Below, in pieces: positions 62,185 to 64,000 of a stretch of DNA of 64,000 bases. Location: assembly GCA_900547445.1 (NCBI GenBank), contig URGJ01000002.1:62001-126000 (forward strand), in the 5' to 3' direction. The DNA comes from an uncultured Oscillospiraceae bacterium. GTDB lineage: Bacteria; Bacillota; Clostridia; Oscillospirales; Acutalibacteraceae. The notes beneath the pieces are model-generated. The model was given only the letters and a program-made list of their open reading frames with translations. It was not told where the DNA came from and ran no database searches. Numbering within the stretch: the stretch's first letter is position 1; each line of letters begins with the position of its first letter. The position numbers and the translations under genes are program-made.

Positions 62185-64000
62185 ATGAAGATGAAAAACA
62201 GTAAATTGCTTGTACTGTTATTTTCATTTGTATTTTTAATATCAACAGCCGCCGGAAATTCCGTCGCTTCCGCAACAAATGATACACAGGTATCAGAGCC
62301 TGACATAAAAGTAACATCTGATGACAGCTATCAGTCTTTTTTAAATGCGAAGCAGATGCAAAAATATCGGGGCGGCAATATTACCGTTGCCGCCGCGACC
62401 GGCAGTTTCAGTGCAGATAGCGGCGTGATTATAAAGGATTATTCTGGGAAACAAAGCGTTGCGGTATGGGATTCTCAGCAGGGAAGCGCGGTATTTGAAA
62501 TTGAGGCGCCGCAAGCAGGCTTATATCAAATAGGTTTTGAATACAATGCGCTTGACAGCAGCGAAAACGATATTGATTTTTCACTTTTCATAAACGGCAA
62601 AATACCCTTTGCCGAGGCAGAGGAATTATCCGTTGAGCGAATCTGGAAAAATGAAACCGAAGTAAAAACTCTTACTACGGGCGACCAGATAAGTCCCGTT
62701 CAGGTACAGGCGGATACTTGGTATTTTACATGGCTTTACGATTTAAACGGCGTTTATAACGAGCCGCTTACCTTTTTGCTTGATGAGGGAGTTAATACAG
62801 TCACTGTAGCTCTTAATTCGGGCACCCTTGCGATTTCTGAAATTCGCGTAGGAGCGGTAGATGACGCGCCCGACTACGCCGAATACAGGAAAGCGAATCA
62901 AGGCGAGATTTACGGGGGCAAACCCGTAATAATCTATGGAAAAGACGCGCTTTATAAAACAGGTAAGGAATTGCTTCCCGTTTCCGACAGTACAGACCCG
63001 AGCCTTTACCCGTCAAGTGCGTTTAATCAGCAGATAAATTATATAGGCGGCTCAAGCTGGCAGATGGCAGGCTCTAAACTTATATGGAAATTTGAAGCGC
63101 CCGCTGACGGTTATTATGCATTAGGCTTTAAATACAATCAATCGTATCTGCCTAATACAAGCTCTATTCGTTCGCTTGAAATTGACGGTAAAACGCCTTA
63201 TAAGGAATTATCCGCGATTGCGTTCGATTACGGTCTTACATGGCAGACCATGACATTTGCCGAAGGTGATACACCTTATTTGGTATATCTTAAAAAAGGC
63301 AGACACACACTTTCTATGACGGCGAGGCTCGGCGATTATGCTAAAATAACGCGCAAGCTTGAAGAGGTTGCGGCAGATCTTGGCAGTCTTTACCGTGAAA
63401 TTATTATGATAACCGGTACATATCCCGACAAAAACCGTGATTACCGTCTGGCCGATCAGATACCTAATCTTATGGAAAGAATAGAGGACTATCGGAAACG
63501 TTTGCTTGAATGCAGGGATGAAATATACGCTGTTGCGGGTAAAGACGGCGGCTCAAACGCTGTTATCCTTGAAAATATGGCAGAGGATTTGCGCCTTATG
63601 CTTGAATCTCCATTTACAATTCAGGATTACATAAACAATTATTTCAGTAATTACTGCTCTGTGGGCGCCTATGTCTACGATATGCGAAAGATGCCCTTGG
63701 GGCTCGGCAGTATAATCCTTTATAACCCGCAGGATAGTTTAAAGGATTTTTCTGCCGGATTCTTCCAAAAGGCGATTTTTTCGGCACAAAGATTTTTAGT
63801 ATCTTTCTTTAAGGATTATACCTCGATTTACGAATCAGGGGAGGACGGAAAACAGATAACCGTATGGGTCAACTGCGGACGAGATCAGGCACAGGTGATA
63901 AATGAGCTTATACGCAGTGATTTCACTTCCAAAAGCGGAATAAGCGTAAATTTAAGGATATCCACCACAAGCGTGGTACAGGGTGAGCTTGCCGGCATAG
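62185..64000 (+). CDS. Extracellular solute-binding protein with long N-terminal region (3' cut by window)
   Basis: 605 residues within the window, continuing beyond it. A signal peptide (LLVLLFSFVFLISTAAGNSV, cut after ASA near residue 33) sends it outside; no lipobox Cys. Two similar beta-sandwich, CBM-like segments (about 75-245 and 285-390: ETPQAGLYQIGFEYN-type and APADGYYALGFKYN) precede a helical part (390-540). At 560 the ABC sugar-binding-protein start appears, ITVWVNCGRDQAQVINELI and FTSKSGISVNLRIS. It probably captures the glycan for an ABC importer encoded just downstream. Start with AAGGAG upstream. Confidence 0.82.
   Translation, partial: MKMKNSKLLVLLFSFVFLISTAAGNSVASATNDTQVSEPDIKVTSDDSYQSFLNAKQMQKYRGGNITVAAATGSFSADSGVIIKDYSGKQSVAVWDSQQGSAVFEIEAPQAGLYQIGFEYNALDSSENDIDFSLFINGKIPFAEAEELSVERIWKNETEVKTLTTGDQISPVQVQADTWYFTWLYDLNGVYNEPLTFLLDEGVNTVTVALNSGTLAISEIRVGAVDDAPDYAEYRKANQGEIYGGKPVIIYGKDALYKTGKELLPVSDSTDPSLYPSSAFNQQINYIGGSSWQMAGSKLIWKFEAPADGYYALGFKYNQSYLPNTSSIRSLEIDGKTPYKELSAIAFDYGLTWQTMTFAEGDTPYLVYLKKGRHTLSMTARLGDYAKITRKLEEVAADLGSLYREIIMITGTYPDKNRDYRLADQIPNLMERIEDYRKRLLECRDEIYAVAGKDGGSNAVILENMAEDLRLMLESPFTIQDYINNYFSNYCSVGAYVYDMRKMPLGLGSIILYNPQDSLKDFSAGFFQKAIFSAQRFLVSFFKDYTSIYESGEDGKQITVWVNCGRDQAQVINELIRSDFTSKSGISVNLRISTTSVVQGELAGI

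Overview
The window comes from a low-to-moderate GC, spore-forming Firmicute of the class Clostridia, probably an Oscillospiraceae/Ruminococcaceae-type gut bacterium. Evidence is Clostridia-style Shine-Dalgarno sites and sigma-A promoters, a SpoIIID-like gene behind a textbook sigma-E promoter, a class B sortase, pyruvate phosphate dikinase, a NifS/ThiI pair of the Bacillus type, and gut-type CAZyme genes. Assignment is from protein motifs only; no 16S gene or database search was available.

Layout. (1) 1-1057: the 3' end of ppdK with its terminator. (2) 1296-7752: a mannonate/ketodeoxygluconate catabolic operon (KDPG aldolase with an extra VOC-like domain, KDG kinase, SMP-30 lactonase, mannonate dehydratase, SDR, RraA-like protein, AraC regulator), with tandem 16-bp direct repeats upstream of its promoter, followed by a decayed HAD phosphatase. 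(3) 8037-21346: housekeeping genes: uvrB-uvrA, a GH25 lysozyme, a conserved Cys-rich trio (DUF5685, J-domain protein, membrane protein), prfC, a CaCA antiporter, an SDR and an SGNH hydrolase. (4) 21391-26370: nifS-thiI-pncC-srtB plus a membrane-anchored protein whose N-terminal domain looks like a degenerate CinA/MoCF domain.

(5) 26428-53193: a large surface-polysaccharide locus. It encodes UDP-L-FucNAc synthesis (capG, capF at the left edge and capE about 20 kb away at the right), a UDP-N,N'-diacetylbacillosamine pathway with its initiating phosphoglycosyltransferase (pglF, pglE, pglD, pglC), several glycosyltransferases, an EpsG-type polymerase, a sugar-transfer ATP-grasp protein, a Wzx-type flippase and a tandem-duplicated nucleotidyltransferase. 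The polymerase is out of frame at an (AT)7 tract and one glycosyltransferase is out of frame at an A6 tract, so either the locus is decaying, or it is phase variable, or the assembly has errors. Between pglF and pglE lies an unrelated 6-kb block: a short SpoIIID-like gene, a degenerate tRNA-Leu(UAA), a dipeptidase-OPT transporter-PqqD-like operon and a collagen-like tail-fibre-type protein.

(6) 53511-64000: a carbohydrate-utilisation cluster read away from a divergent AraC regulator: an SGNH lipoprotein, a GH2 beta-mannosidase-like enzyme, a NodB-type deacetylase, a GH2 beta-galactosidase-like enzyme and an extracellular solute-binding protein that runs off the window. Several start sites are unusual (a likely ACG for pglC, a possible ATT for the second AraC gene, and a poly-A slip near the lipoprotein start); these are flagged individually.
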